A stretch of 64,000 nucleotides of DNA from Diadema setosum (lineage: Eukaryota > Echinodermata > Echinoidea > Diadematoida > Diadematidae), in NCBI GenBank assembly GCA_033980235.1, contig CM067069.1:21324650-21388649 (forward strand), written 5' to 3'. The notes beneath the pieces are model-generated. The model had not been told where the DNA came from. It ran no database searches and saw nothing but the letters and a program-made list of their open reading frames with translations. The number at the start of each line of letters is the position of its first letter. Position 1 is the first letter of the stretch. A program made the translations under genes and the position numbers. Below, piece by piece: positions 12,813 through 24,800 of the stretch.

Positions 12813-12882
12813 GCTCGGTGGTCTAGTGGAGATGATGCCTGTCCGGTGATCAGGAGGTCGTAGGTTCGAATCCTGCTCGAGT
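12813..12882 (+). repeat. tRNA-like body of SINE unit 2
   Basis: Same module as 12545-12614 with two or three base changes (GATGATGCC for GATGACGCC, CCTGCTCGAG for CCTGTTCGAG). The A and B boxes are intact. The T-arm pairing is slightly better here because CCTGC can pair with GTAGG. Confidence 0.7.
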
Positions 12883-13049
12883 ATGTACGCCCATGATTTT
12901 TTTATCATGGCTACTACTAAAACACTGATCAATTCAGTGCTTATTTACGTCGATGTAGGGCAATTTGTCAATCAGTTGCAATGAAAACATCTCGACGGAA
13001 GAAAATCATGAATTTGGATGCTCAAACTTGTTCCGGGGGACTAGCTTTT

Positions 13050-14760
13050 CATGGGGGTGGGGGGGGGGGGGGGGGTGCATTCTAGTTCCACATCGCACGC
13101 ATGCGAGGGAGCGAAGGGACCGAGCCCGTAATGAGCGAGCGGGGGGAGGGTCTGGATGGGGGTGTCCAACCTCCGACACCATGGAGATTTAAATTGCGTC
13201 TTACTGCTAGATGCGTACTGTATACCTGCTACTTGCGTGTAAACAGGCCTACAAGTTTTCCGTGTGACCTGCATGTGAGCTTCGAAACAGATCCGTTTTC
13301 AGTTACGAGCGACATACGGGGAGTGCGAAGTACCTGCATGTTAATTGTCTGCGACGTGCTGCCACTATGAGGACCTCCTATACTGGTGTTCTGCGTGTAC
13401 CTCTGCGGGCAACCCCCGCGACTTACCCGGAACGAGTTCTGAGCATGCTCAAGGCCTTGTCACACCGTGTCTGGGAAAGCCTTGCGAGTTGACTTGCGGG
13501 GAACAATTTTTGCTACCCGGACCTCCCCGCAGTTGGCCCGCGCACCTGACAGTACCTAGCGCGTAGGCCTATGTCGCCCGTTGTCCGAAGGTGCGCACAT
13601 AAGTCCGATTAACCTGCAGCCAAGTTTTGAGCATGACCAAAACTATTTTTCGGCCACGAGTCGCGGGGATTGCCCACAGAGGTCCATGCAGAACAAGTCA
13701 CAGCCAGTTGACCCGCTTGAAGTATAAATTTGCCCGTGGATCTATGCTTACGCGCCGGATGCGCGTGTCATCTGCGGGCATTCTATGAGCATAATACGGG
13801 TGTTTTACTGGCAAGGAACGATGTCGAAACTGCCAATATCCGTGTAGCTGGTCAGTTCTGCGGGCGTGCAGCGAACTATACGAGCAAATTGCGTGCATGC
13901 TGAGGGTCCAGATACTGCCTTTCTGCAGGTCACACGGAATACACGTATGTCTCGTAGCGCGTAATTAGCATGGGTCCAACAGGTAATACGCATGCGAAAC
14001 TCGCCCAAATCTTTGTGCGCCCGCAAAAATTGTCCTGCGTGCTACCTGCTACTTACCTGCTACTTGCGTGTGACCTGCATGAGAGCTTCGAAACCGATCC
14101 GTTTTCAGTTTACAAGCGACATACGGGGAGTGCGAAGTACCTGCGTTACAGCTGCGAAGTACGCGAGGTGCCTATAAGGGCCTCCTACTGGTGTTCTACG
14201 TGTACCTCTGCAGGCAAACCCCCTCGATTCACCCGGAACAAGTTTTGAGCATGCTCAAAGTATAAAGGCCTTGTCACACCGTGTCTGGGGAAGCCTTGCG
14301 GGTTGACGTGCGGTGAAAAATATTTTGAACCCAGAGCGCCTCGCAGTTGGTCCGCACCTGACAGTAGGCTACCTAGCTAGCACGGGCTCGGAGATGCACA
14401 CACAAGTCCGATTATTACCCGCAGCCAAGTTTTGAGCATTATCAAAACTTTTTCCTGGTGAGTCGCGGGGATTACCCGCAGAGGTCCATGCAGAACACCA
14501 GTAGGAGTCCCGTAGTGCTGTAAGTCACAGGCAGTTGACTGTACGTTGCCCGTGGATCTATAACGATATGCGCCGGAATTCAAAGCGCGTGTCATCTGCG
14601 GGCATTCTACAAGCATAATACGGATGTACTGACAAGGAACGGTATCGAAACTGGCAATATCCGTGTAGATGGTCAGTACTGTTCTCCGAGCGTGGAGCGG
14701 GTTATACGAGCAAATTGCGTGCATGCTGAGGGTCAGTTATTCTGCCTTTCTGCTAAGATA
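13050..14760. repeat. Mosaic of related GC-rich repeat fragments
   Basis: Fragments of one family recur. AAGGCCTTGTCACACCGTGT starts blocks at 13448 and 14266 and matches the ends of the 11158-12456 element. A block containing CGAAACCGATCCGTTTTCAG or its close variant occurs near 13285 and 14088, each followed by CGACATACGGGGAGTGCGAA. GAGCATGCTCAAA-type palindromes mark many joints (13441, 14249 and others). Blocks at 13700-13950 and 14490-14740 are homologous to each other. I see no gene. It looks like repeated insertion and internal duplication of non-autonomous DNA transposons. Confidence 0.6.
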
Positions 14761-15439
14761 ATGACATTCTGTGAGACTTCTGCCATATAAAATTCCTTCA
14801 GAGCCCGAGCTTGTCTTCTAGCTATCATTTTTGAGCCATTAAACTTGATTTTTTTTTTTCACCAATAACCTGTAAAACTATCAAACTGGTCTTGCAGTAA
14901 AGAATAAAAACGTCACACAATTTTGTCCCCAAAGTCATGATTTTCCACGTTTTGTGAAAATGTGTCTGGTACGTTGTAATAGCAAAATAATTATGTTCGC
15001 CTTCAAAAAGGAATATACTTTAGTAGGCCTATTCAAGAGTAAAAGTATTATACTGAATGTTGGGCTTGCATATTTTGTAAGCAATGACATGATGAAACTA
15101 ATAGACGGGGGCATTTAACTAGTGTGACCCTTTTTCATGGAATTACCCACATGGCTCTGGTATCAACAAATTTCATTTCTGTCATTCTAAAATCGTCATT
15201 ATAGAAAATGATACGGGAGACTATGTATTTCACACGTGTTACATAATGATTAGGGCCTATACTCTCTACGATAAGTAAACCATTACTTGTAGCATATCAT
15301 TAGGGCCTATACAAGGATTGCACACTTTCAGTCTCTATAGTCTAAGTTATTCCGGGATCAATGCAATTTACATTTGCACAGTGTTTTTACCTGTTTTGGC
15401 ATTTCGGATTTTTCTTTTTATTCAGACTGATGAAGACGA

Positions 15440-15827
15440 GTACTGTATTCGTGAAGTGCACTGTACCAGCCTCGGGTCTACCATACGCTGTACGTCACGA
15501 ACCGCTTGATGGCGGTATTAAACCAGACTGCGCGTTGTAGTACCGTGGGCCGTGGGCATGTATGATGATGGCGCTGCGCTGCTGCTAGCTGCAGTGCCGT
15601 TTCCGGCACGCTGCCTCGCCTGAGCTGCAGCTGCTATGCTAGCTAGCTAGCACTAGGCATGCTGGCGTACGTACATAATACGCGTGGAACTCTATTATCG
15701 GAATTTGGAGTGGTAATACCTCAGTATCCTGCATTTTATTGTGTCTGATACGCGATTTACTGATCGAATAGGGAGAATCAGGTCGTTCACCCTATGTTCT
15801 TACAATGCTCAGTATAGGTGATATATC
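15440..15827 (+). promoter_or_regulatory. Probable promoter and 5' untranslated region of SCFD2
   Basis: The 390 bases before the SCFD2 start are locally richer in GC and CpG than the flanks. They contain runs of GCTGC/GCTAGC (15570-15660). No TATA box or initiator could be assigned. The call rests only on position and composition. Confidence 0.3.
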
Positions 15828-18800
15828 ATGAGTTCGACAAGTGGCGCCTTTACACTCAGCAGCTGTGCCAGAACCTGGCAGACGATTATTCCGTATGTTC
15901 CCAAATCGGTGGTCTTCTTGGACGGTCCTCTCGCCGAGGCGCTGCACTGGACGGCAGGTGCAGCCTCGCTGTTTCAAGCTGGAGCTCTCAATATCAAAGA
16001 ATTTTCATCATTTGAGGTAGGCCCAATGTGCGCGACGTGCAATGGATCCATTCAAGAGATATGTCTGATATTGATGATGTTGCACGTAACTGACGCTAAT
16101 AATAGTAATGAGTGTTTGGAAACCGGATAAATTACAGTTTACTGGGAAACAGAACTTAAAATATTGGCAGTAGGGCCTAGGTCTTAGGCCTAAATCGGCT
16201 TGGTAGAAATGCCGAACCCCGTGGCGCGGCGCTCCATTGTACAGTTGTACAATCTCCTCATGCCTCTGTTTTTGTGTTGGTAGTGATGGTACAATTTATG
16301 CTTATTATCAGGGAATGCGTGTTCCAAATGTATCTCTCGATTCGAGAGTGAATTATCTTTATCAAAACAGAATTGTCTCCATTAATATGAAGTTGTAAAA
16401 AAAAAAATTAAGATGTGAATGCTACATCATGTATTGAATAAACATATTTGATGGTGGTAGAAAATAATTCTCTTTATGTGCCATGGTGGAAATTAAAGGG
16501 ATGGTACAGTTTTGGTTGAGACCTAATTTCAGGTTTCTAACATTTTTTGGTGAGATAATGAGAAACCTCTTATGAAATATTATGAAAGAGCATGTAATTC
16601 TTTGAGGAATTCAACGTTTATTTGATGAAAATTGGTTTTGAAATGGCTGAGATATCCAAAAAGAGCGATTCTAATAAAGTGTGGGACCCACACTTCATTA
16701 CGATCGCTTTGTTTTACTTTGTTTTTGGATGTTTCGGTCATTCCAAACCCGATTTTCATCAAATCAATTTTGAATTCCTCTTAAAATGGTATGCTCTGTA
16801 CTATATCATCATAAGTGGTTTCTTGGTATCTCGCAAAAAGTTAAAGGCCCAATTCTCAGCTCCACCTATACTGTACCATCCCTTTAACCCCCTGTGTGCC
16901 ACATTATTCTAAGTCTACGACACGAAAATATAGTCATGCTTTGAGAATACATTCTGTTTTTCAAATATATGATTTCTATATAGATTTCTGTTAAGCTGGA
17001 CATGTAGTGAGCAAAGTTGTAGAGAAAATGCCAAGCCAAATGCAAGAGCGAGACAAACGGAAGCACTAGAAAAGCTTTAATTGTACTGCGACATTTTGCG
17101 ATTTATTGATTGGTTTGGGCTGGTTTGTGGGTTTGAGCAGAACATGCAAAGTTGGCACGCTGTCGACTGAGTCAGACATGTGAACGTGGCACATAAAGAG
17201 TTAAGCAGATTTTTTTACTGTTGTAGTCTCTTGGTCATAGTGGTTGTTATTTCATATACACTGTACTGTATGGCAGAGTTGTTCCAAAGAGGAGAAAAAA
17301 GGTGTCTTCATCACCAGTGGACAGATATGCTCCACCAAACAAGAGATTCTGGAGGACATCATCAAGGCCAGCCACTTCCAACACTGTACGCTGATCACAT
17401 CTCTGCCCGAGTCACTCCACCAGCACCTGACAGAGGATGGGGTGTCTGGGGCTGGGGAAGGGAATGACTTCTCTCTTTTCTGTGACATCGAAAGTAGAAT
17501 GCGAGGATGGATGCGACACAAGGTATATTAAGAAGAGTTTACTGCTTTGACATTTTGTCAGTGTAATATCTGCTTGTCAAGCTATTGCATTTCACAATGA
17601 ACATGCAGCACAGGGAATTTCAGCTGCTCTCTGTCTCCCAGATCTAGGACCCCATTTACAGTGCGAGGCTCGGCTGCGGCTCGGCCGTGGCCGAGTCCAG
17701 CCCCGCTTCAGTGTAAACGCGCAAAAGGCCAAATGCGAGGCCAAAATTGGCCTCGCATTTGGCCTCGGTCTGGAGGTGGTTTCAGCCGCGGCCGAGCCGC
17801 GGCCGAGCCCGGCCTTTTCTTGGTGTAAACGCAAACTGGGCCAAATGCGCGGCCAATTGCGCGGCCAGTTTTAGTCTGGCTTCCAAACCCTCTGCCTGTA
17901 TCTTTCGCTGTTCAGGATATTAACCCCCTCAACGTCGAAAACTAGTATAGTTTAAGGTGGTTTTGTCCTGCAAAGGATTTTTTCCTTCGGCAAAGGCCTT
18001 TGCCCGAACGGGGACTTCGTCGCCACGGAATTCAGTTGGCAAAGGGTCTGAAAACCAGACAATACCAAATTGCGTTAGTTTACAAGCAGAGCACCACTAC
18101 GACCAAATAATGAAAGGTTTGAATCGAAAGCGCGGCCGAGCCCAGCGGTGTAAACGGACAAAATTGCGAGGCTCGGCCGCGCAATTGAGGTCGGGCTCGG
18201 CCGCGGCCGAGCCCGGCCCCGCACTGTAAACGGGGTCTATCTCCCATGCCTTCAAGATATTAGATCAATGCAAAGAAAGCTGTCTGCCATACAATCACCC
18301 AGTTCAAGTTAGTTTGTTTGTTTACATACATTGTTTTGAATAGACAAAGGCTTCTTTTCAAAAGTATTTAAAGAATATGTGACCGGCGACAACGGTTTCC
18401 GGCAAAAGTCGGGAATTTTGAAAATTCATTTTTGGACTGAATCACATTGTCCATTTCCTAAGCTTTGCATTGATATAAAACACTTGTATTCTTCAGCACC
18501 ATAAGTGGGCATAGAAAGAGTTCTAATAAAATGCACTTTTTAAGTTGTTAGCCTGTCAAAACTGCGAGAAAACAGGCTTTGAAGATTCACCTCTTTCTCA
18601 AAGACAATGTCCGAGCGGCGATACGAGGGGAGAATCACCCATCCGTACGATGGTGCCAATCGATGTTAAGCTCCGCCTCTAGCAACCACATCGCCTTCTG
18701 ATTGGCTCACTGAGAGAGTCAAATTTCCCGGGCACCTTCTTCGGAGCTCAGCGTATGGAGCCGAAAAACAATGCGTTTTGCTCGGGTTTGACAGTACGTC

Positions 18801-21800
18801 TTTCAAGATGGCGAATACGATGATTGCACGTACAGCTGTATGGTGTACATGTACATATGTATTTGGTGCACGCATTACGCAATAGCATCCACACGCCATG
18901 ACCGTGTGCATGTAACAGGAGCGATGGCGAATCTACACATTTACAAATCGCGTTCTCATTGTGGTTGATTTGTCTATATCATTGGCGACCCTTTTGAAGG
19001 CAGAAAATTGCTAGTGCTGGCAAGGGTAACGCTTCCTGTTTGTTTTGCTTTTACTAGACATGCATATGTTGCTTTGTTCGGTGGTGCTAATTAAATTGAA
19101 ACAAACAAACAAACAAACACGACTGGTTAGTTCGGTGCGATCTTGACGTGTAGTATTTGAATATAATTAGTCACATGTGACCGCTCCTTTCCTCTCATCT
19201 ACCTTCCATTGAGTCAGTCTGCTGTCATAATTTTTACTACATGTGCAAGTAGACAAATTTGAGAATATTTAGTTTTCTTTTCACACGGTTATGTCGTGCT
19301 ACATGATTTTTGTTTCACTTCCGTTGTCGAACATTGCGGTAGAGTAGTTTGGATAGAAAGCCAAACGAAGAGCACGCACTACAGAGCGAACGTATATAAA
19401 CCACTATGATAGCAAGAACAATGGAGCGTGTAATCGTGCACGCGTGGACAAAGCATTCCCCAAACGCTGCAACTGGTGTCTCCGAAAGCCGAATTATGTA
19501 AATGTATGCAACGCACCAGCCAATCACATGCGAGTCCCTGCGCCGTAGCAACGCTGGGGATATTGGCGCGGCGTTCGAAAGAAGCTCGAAACTGACAAGT
19601 GTGATCCAACATAGGGTGCTTAAAATTCCATTTTCGATAGGAAAAAGTTAGTCTTATGCTATGAAATTTAGTGTAGATGTAGAAAACATATCAAAGATTC
19701 GATTTCTGCAAAAAACCTAAATCGACAAAAATTATGGTCAAAATCTTTGTACCCCGCCTAGGAGGGAATTTGCTCTTGCGACTTTTGCCTGAAACCGTTG
19801 TCGCGGGTCACATATGCTTTTCTGCAGATTTTCATAGCCAGTACACAAAATACTCAATAGCTACTACATTCCTCTGTGAATGTGAATTCCATTTATTCTT
19901 GATAGCTTAAAAAGTATGCTTGTTACTGGTAAAAACATTATGTCAGGAGTTTGATGTAAGGTCATGTGAAAGTATCTTCTTATGGAAAAAAAACAACACG
20001 CACACACATTCAAAGCATTATTGTGACAGATTTTGATATGACAGATTTTTAAATCATAACTCAACAGAAATTTTATCCTGTATCGAATCATTGAATTGTT
20101 TTATTTTATGCCATCATCAATATCATATCCAGTCAACCATCTATGAAGCCGATGTGGTACATGTTCCTCTCTCAGTGGCCTGTGTGTCGCCAACCTTATT
20201 CTTCTTGCCGTCGTTCACCAGTCTTTTCCCCTTACTGGATACAGACATGCCTGTCATCAAAGCACATCAAGAAAACTTGGTATGGATGTTATTTTGATGA
20301 CCATAGCTTGTAATATGTTTTTGTGTCTGTGGGTTCACTGAGCCAAGCCAATTTACAACATTTAGTAACAGTATACAATGTATGTATTGCAAGTGCATCT
20401 CGTAATAATGGGGAAAAGTGATACTTTCCTAATTGAAATATCAAGTGAAATATCAGTTTACCATACACTCTCCTAAATTAGAGCTAGGTAATTGTCATGC
20501 GTGTTTGTGTACTACAGAGGGTGTGATTTTCATGTACTGTGGTTGAAGGGAGCAGGTTGATGTATGCTGTCTGTTTCATTTCCTTACATTGTATGTTAGA
20601 ATGCTGGAATAGCTTGTTGATAACCTCAATAAGATGTGTAAATCAAAGTAAACTATGTTTGTCAATTTGTCTTAGATTTCAGACTGTTTAAATTGCACTA
20701 TTTGACTATTTCATCTGCACATTATGCAATATCCTAAAATGTTCTGTGCAGAAGCATCAGAAACTTTCCAGCAGATTAAAGCCTTGTTTTTATTTGTGAT
20801 AAATCACTCAAATTTATATGCCATTAATATTTCCACAAAAACAAAAAAGATTACCTGAGAAAAGTGTAAAGTTTGTCAGGGACTAACCGGACCTAGCAAA
20901 AGCCAGTGATGCAGCATGCATTTCACTGGATTTACACAAAATGTACTGTTATTTACATGTACAGACTTTTATATCAGCTGAAAAAATAATTGTTAGCCAG
21001 GTTGTCTGGATAAAACACATGAATTAGCGTGGTGACCTTTTTAAAACTTGTATGCTGCACTGATTCTCTATCACAGTGTCCTACTGTAGGGGACTGGCCC
21101 AACTCCATTCTTATTGAATAACATATAGATCTACTAAATGTATTACAGTGTAACTACACACTTCCGTTAGAAGACGCTCAAAGGGGTTGTTGTGGTTATT
21201 ATGTGATTATAACAGCAAAATTTGTGTCCACAAGAGCAGTCTTTGTGTATATTTTAGTAGTAGGGGTAACAAAAATGGCATTCTGGAGCATATTAGATGG
21301 TAGATCAAAAAATCAAGAGGCTAAGAAGTTAAGATATCAAGTCACTTTTCAATTAGAATTTCAAGCCATAGTTTTGTCCTTGTGGCTTTACTGTATTTTG
21401 AGGGATATTTTCACCATGAGAATTGTGCTCATGTGCAGAAATGAGCTGCATTATCACATGTACAATGGAGATGATTCACAACACGTTTGTCACCTCACTA
21501 TTTCCTTATACACTGCTCTCTGTGGACTTTCTGTCTTGTAATTGTCAATTTAGAGCATTTGAAACAAGTAGCTATTTGCAAAGAGAAGCCTTCATGGTTG
21601 AATAATTTGCCTTTGTTCTTGCACTGGATTCAATTTCAAAATTCTTGCCAAGAAGATATTCAATATTATTTTCTCATTAAACGACAAGTGCACCTTCATA
21701 AACATAAGAATTGAGAGAATGTAGCAATATTAGTAGAACACATCGTTGAAAGTTTGAGGAAAATCAGACAATCCATTCAAAAATTATTAATTTTTGAAGT

Positions 21801-24800
21801 TTTTGTGCAGTCACCGCGGGATGAGAAGACTACTGCAGCGCATGATGTCATATGAGTACAACAATATAAGGAAAATATAAAGAGAATTTCACAAAATTTC
21901 ATCTTTTGAAAAAAGTACACATTCCCTTGACTCGTTACTAACATATGTTATGGGTAATATTATTCCCCCTGCCTGTAGAAGGAGGCAAGTCAAGTGCTCT
22001 TTTATTATGCGAAAAAAGTGAAAATATGTTGAATTTTCTTTACATTTTCTATATGCTGTTGTATGCATATGACATCACAAGCTGTAGTAGTCTCCTCATC
22101 CAGCAGTTCCAACGCAAAAAATTAAAAAATTCATAGCTTTTGCATCAAGTCTGATTTTCCCCAAACTTTCACTGATGTGTTCTACTAATATTGCTGCATT
22201 CTCTCAATCCTTATGTTTATGAAGATGAACTTGTCCTTGTTCTTGTCAGGAATTTCTCAATGTATATGACAAAAATGCCTTTTAGGCAGAACTAAAATAG
22301 GGGTGGGGCAAGTATATGGATCATATTATATGATATTCTGGAAAAATTGTATATACGCCTATGTAGTTTCATTTTAGCTATTCCTGTAGACTGGTGAAAT
22401 AGTTTTATGTTTGCATAGTTATAATGATTTGTGTCTAATCCCTGTCAATGTAGGTAGAAAGAAAGTCCCCTGAAAGTCTGACAGATGTTGACATTGGCAT
22501 GCTTCCAACAGAGCTTCAGGAGGATCTGAAGGTTGGTGTGATATATCTATATTCAACAGATCACTGTGTGTAAGTCCATATGACATGAACCATGTTGTGT
22601 TCTTTCAGTATAATCATATATGTTTAATTGAGATTTATTTTGTTCTTGCAGGAGAATGTATAAGCTTAAGAAACACTCCAAATTCTGTTGATGAGGGAAA
22701 CAATGATGTAGCTGATGAAATTCCAAGAGTTAAGGCAGATATGACTTCTGCAGAATTATGTTCTAAACCTATGTCTCATAGAATTAATGCTTTTTAATAC
22801 ATTGTTCAGAGCATGCACATCAATGATAATGATATATCACCAGATACTTTTTTTTCAGATAGTATGTCATATATTTTATTTGGTAAAGTTGCTACTGGCT
22901 TGAGATGAGAGACAAAAAGGTACAGAGAAAGATTTTGATGTTATATGCATGATGACAGTGCACATTCTTTAGATGAGTGTTTTTCTTTCATGAGATGAAC
23001 TGCCTAGCTTGGTTAATGAATCCCATTTACCAAAATATGGACATAAGAATTCAGACCTTATGAATATCTCAAGGAGCCTTTGTCAGCATATTAAAGGCAT
23101 TGTTTTAACAATGATTGCAGCTTGGCTGAGATGATCTAAAGGGCCTACTGATCTTAATGCCTCCTGAGTCTCTTATATAATAGTGAAGCTTGGAAAAGTA
23201 GTTTGACATGACACACCAATTATTTCAAATCAGTCAAATCTCTGAAAGACTTGATTTACTTTAATCAATCTTTTTTTTTTTCTTTTTTTTTTTTGGTCCA
23301 GGCAGTAGTATTTGTATAAACTATTTCATAAACAAGGTATTAGCATGGTGGCTGTTGTCATTGATATCTTGAGAGTGATAGCATAATTCTGAATTCAGTT
23401 TATTGTGTTTGAGTATTGCTCAGACTTTCTTGTACTTGTCAGTCAGCAAAAATTTGACTTTCTTTCTCTTTAAATTGAGTTGCTGTGATATTACACAGTG
23501 TCTCTGACAGAATGAAGTCTAATGAAATACAAGTTCATCAGGAAATTGTCACCAGAACTCAAAGCAAAGTTGTTTTATAGATGAAGGAGGATATGTTGAA
23601 AGTGTATTTCATGATTATGCGTGCTGTACAGATGTTGGTATCTACTTTGAGCTGTCTATGTGAGACACTTGATATCAATGAAGACATCTACTGCTTGGGG
23701 CCCACGAGCAGGATGATTGCTACAGAGCTAGCTCACCTCACATCAGCACGTAACAGGAGGAAAGTAAGTCATTCATTTCAAACGCTTTCTTATAACATAC
23801 CATTTATCAAATTTACCATAATTTCATATCTGTGATCAACAGTATAGTACATATACCAGTAGATATACCATTAAATGACTGTCTTTAGTACTAACTCCTT
23901 GATTCATAATCAGATAGTTTATGCCCCTGCTCTTTCAATAGTGTGTCTGCAGCATACATTTTCAGCTTGTCTGTTTGTCTTTCTGTCTGTCTGTCTGTTT
24001 GCATATTTGCCCTCTGAGCTCTCTATCATACTTTAAGACGAAAGATCATGTGAATTATGTGCAGATATGTGTAAGTCATAAGTCGCACGGGGAGTTTTCC
24101 CGTAATGAGCCGAAAATGAAGGGGAAGCACTGCTCGGGTCGAAATTTTTTTATGACAGATTTTGATTCCTTGATGTTTTATCTATTTGTACAGAAAATTT
24201 CAGCGTGTAAAAACGAGTACAAGTGTCCCAAATCACAGTTTTTCTGAGACCATTTTTTTCGGTTACATTTTTTTCGAACGCTCGCCTTTGCGTTGCGTTT
24301 CGCACCTATTGTTCTCGCCCAATCGAGACTCCGCCTCCGTTGCTAGGGCGTATGCTAATGAAGCATTGCTCTTGAACTTATTGAAGACAAAACAAAGCAT
24401 GGTGCATGCGGCGGCGGCGGCGGCAAGGGCTTTAGAATTACGCAATAACAGTGAGCTGACCAAGGCTACCAATTGCATGACCAGCGAGTTGCGTTTGTTG
24501 GCCTCATTAATGAATTCATTCAAATGATTATAACTTTCGTTCCCTAGTATGTGACTTGCTGTTTAAAGTTCATCTTTGAAGATATAGTAGGGCCTAAGTT
24601 GTCAATTATTCTCGTTTTTATAAAGTCGACAATTCGTGTGATAATTAGCCAAATGTATGTAATGCGTAACATTATTTCCCTGGTTAATAAAAATTATTGC
24701 CCTATTTACTTATGATGGTTTGGGCCGTGACAGCATGGAGAGAAATCGGAAGACAAACATTATTACTATGCTTTGTTTCCTTTGGAGGATATTCTGACTC

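Larger units (their letters stand above)
12465..13018 (+). repeat. Tandem pair of tRNA-derived SINE-like units with inverted flanks
   Basis: A unit of about 245-275 bp occurs twice in direct orientation. Each copy has CATGCTATAAGGATTAGAAC, CAACACTTGCTTTCGGGCGA, the tRNA-like body, GTACGCCCATGATTTTTTT and a tail ending GACGGAAGAAAATCATGAA. The left flank at 12469-12502 (GCAACTGATTGACAAATTGC) is the inverse of the segment that closes each unit (GCAATTTGTCAATCAGTTGC). A third unit, in reverse orientation, lies at 35306-35480 inside an intron of the next gene. Confidence 0.8.

Noticed and set aside
12545..12882. Functional tRNA genes
   Set aside because: A and B boxes are good, but position 33 is not U in the best fold, the anticodon is ambiguous, and the sequence recurs inside longer repeat units.
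24186..24527. Alanine-rich 113-codon frame
   Set aside because: The alanine run comes from a (GGC)n tract read on either strand; no domain and no splice context.
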